Below, piece by piece: positions 63,886 through 64,000 of a stretch of DNA of 64,000 nt. Each line of letters starts with the position of its first letter. Within the stretch, counting starts at the first letter, position 1. The DNA is from Cystobacter ferrugineus (GTDB lineage Bacteria; Myxococcota; Myxococcia; Myxococcales; Myxococcaceae): the NCBI RefSeq assembly GCF_001887355.1, contig NZ_MPIN01000024.1, positions 1-64,000 of the forward strand, given 5' to 3'. A program made the position numbers and the translations under genes. The notes under the pieces were generated by a model that saw only the letters and a list, made by a program, of their open reading frames with translations, searched no databases and had not been told where the DNA came from.

Positions 63886-64000
63886 CTAGATGCGGCGCTT
63901 CCTGTTCGGACAACTGCGCTCGTGCAGGACGAAGCACTCCAAGCCGTACCAAGCCGCGTAAATCCTACGGCCGGCACGGGTGAAGTACGCCGTGCGCTTA
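63886..64000 (-). CDS. C-terminal part of an unknown protein, runs off the window
   Basis: The minus strand ends a coding frame at TAG (63888-63886) that stays open to the window edge. The visible 37 residues read AYFTRAGRRIYAAWYGLECF and then VLHERSCPNRKRRI: basic and aromatic, with two cysteines. Too little is present to assign a family. The convergent hairpin just below its stop supports it as a real gene. Confidence 0.45.
   Translation of the reverse strand, partial: KRTAYFTRAGRRIYAAWYGLECFVLHERSCPNRKRRI

Overview
The window is high-GC DNA from a delta-proteobacterium of the myxobacterial suborder Cystobacterineae (Archangium/Cystobacter-like). Evidence is the 23S-5S rRNA tail, several families restricted to or expanded in Myxococcota (DUF2378, DUF2381, a MYXO-CTERM-like tail, MopE-type Cys motifs, many Ser/Thr kinases, an FHA-sigma54 activator) and abundant lipoproteins and secreted enzymes. 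Genus-level naming is inference. No CRISPR array, prophage or complete insertion sequence was found.

Layout. 1-2250: 3' two thirds of a 23S rRNA, a short spacer, 5S rRNA and a hairpin. 2850-8100: a membrane histidine kinase, a class V aminotransferase, a DUF2378 protein and an exported cyclase-family hydrolase. 8150-8750: wreckage of a TPR gene abutting a deleted Ser/Thr kinase gene. 8800-11800 (minus): an RbfA-like protein, an RtcB ligase overlapping it by 4 bp, and a caspase-like lipoprotein. 12100-18360: a kinase, an FHA/sigma54 activator, a zinc-ribbon kinase with a PEGA tail plus its coupled TPR/PEGA outer-membrane partner, and a cell-surface protein. 18700-24300: a FabH-like ketosynthase with a 17-bp palindrome upstream, an FBP zinc-finger protein, a serine hydrolase, a MauG-like dihaem protein and a single-chain PheRS-like enzyme.

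24800-41400 and 52000-53500 carry plant-polymer enzymes: a GH140/apiosidase-like lipoprotein, an AA10 LPMO, a GH74-X2-CBM3 xyloglucanase and a GH43 enzyme. Between them lie a PhoX-like lipoprotein with a dihaem cytochrome, a Cys-rich haem-motif protein, a chemoreceptor, and LysR and TetR regulators. 41400-55400 is a run of small regulator/enzyme pairs. The clearest is soxR, divergent from a monooxygenase-reductase operon with a textbook SoxR box in a 19-bp-spaced promoter. A WYL regulator/DHFR-like pair and a TetR/SDR pair also have palindromes between them.

55400-64000 is more disturbed: a 5'-truncated MopE-like surface protein, a low-GC lipoprotein made of three short repeats, two AT-richer gene-poor stretches, a DUF2381-Ser/Thr kinase pair whose kinase is cut by a single in-frame TAG, structured hairpins, a small hypothetical gene with a strong terminator, a zinc-ribbon/OB membrane protein, an XRE regulator and a gene running off the right end.

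The strongest leads are the SoxR circuit, the caspase-like lipoprotein beside rtcB, the stand-alone mitochondrial-type PheRS, the amber-interrupted kinase and the repeat lipoprotein. All functions are read from sequence motifs only; no database search was possible.
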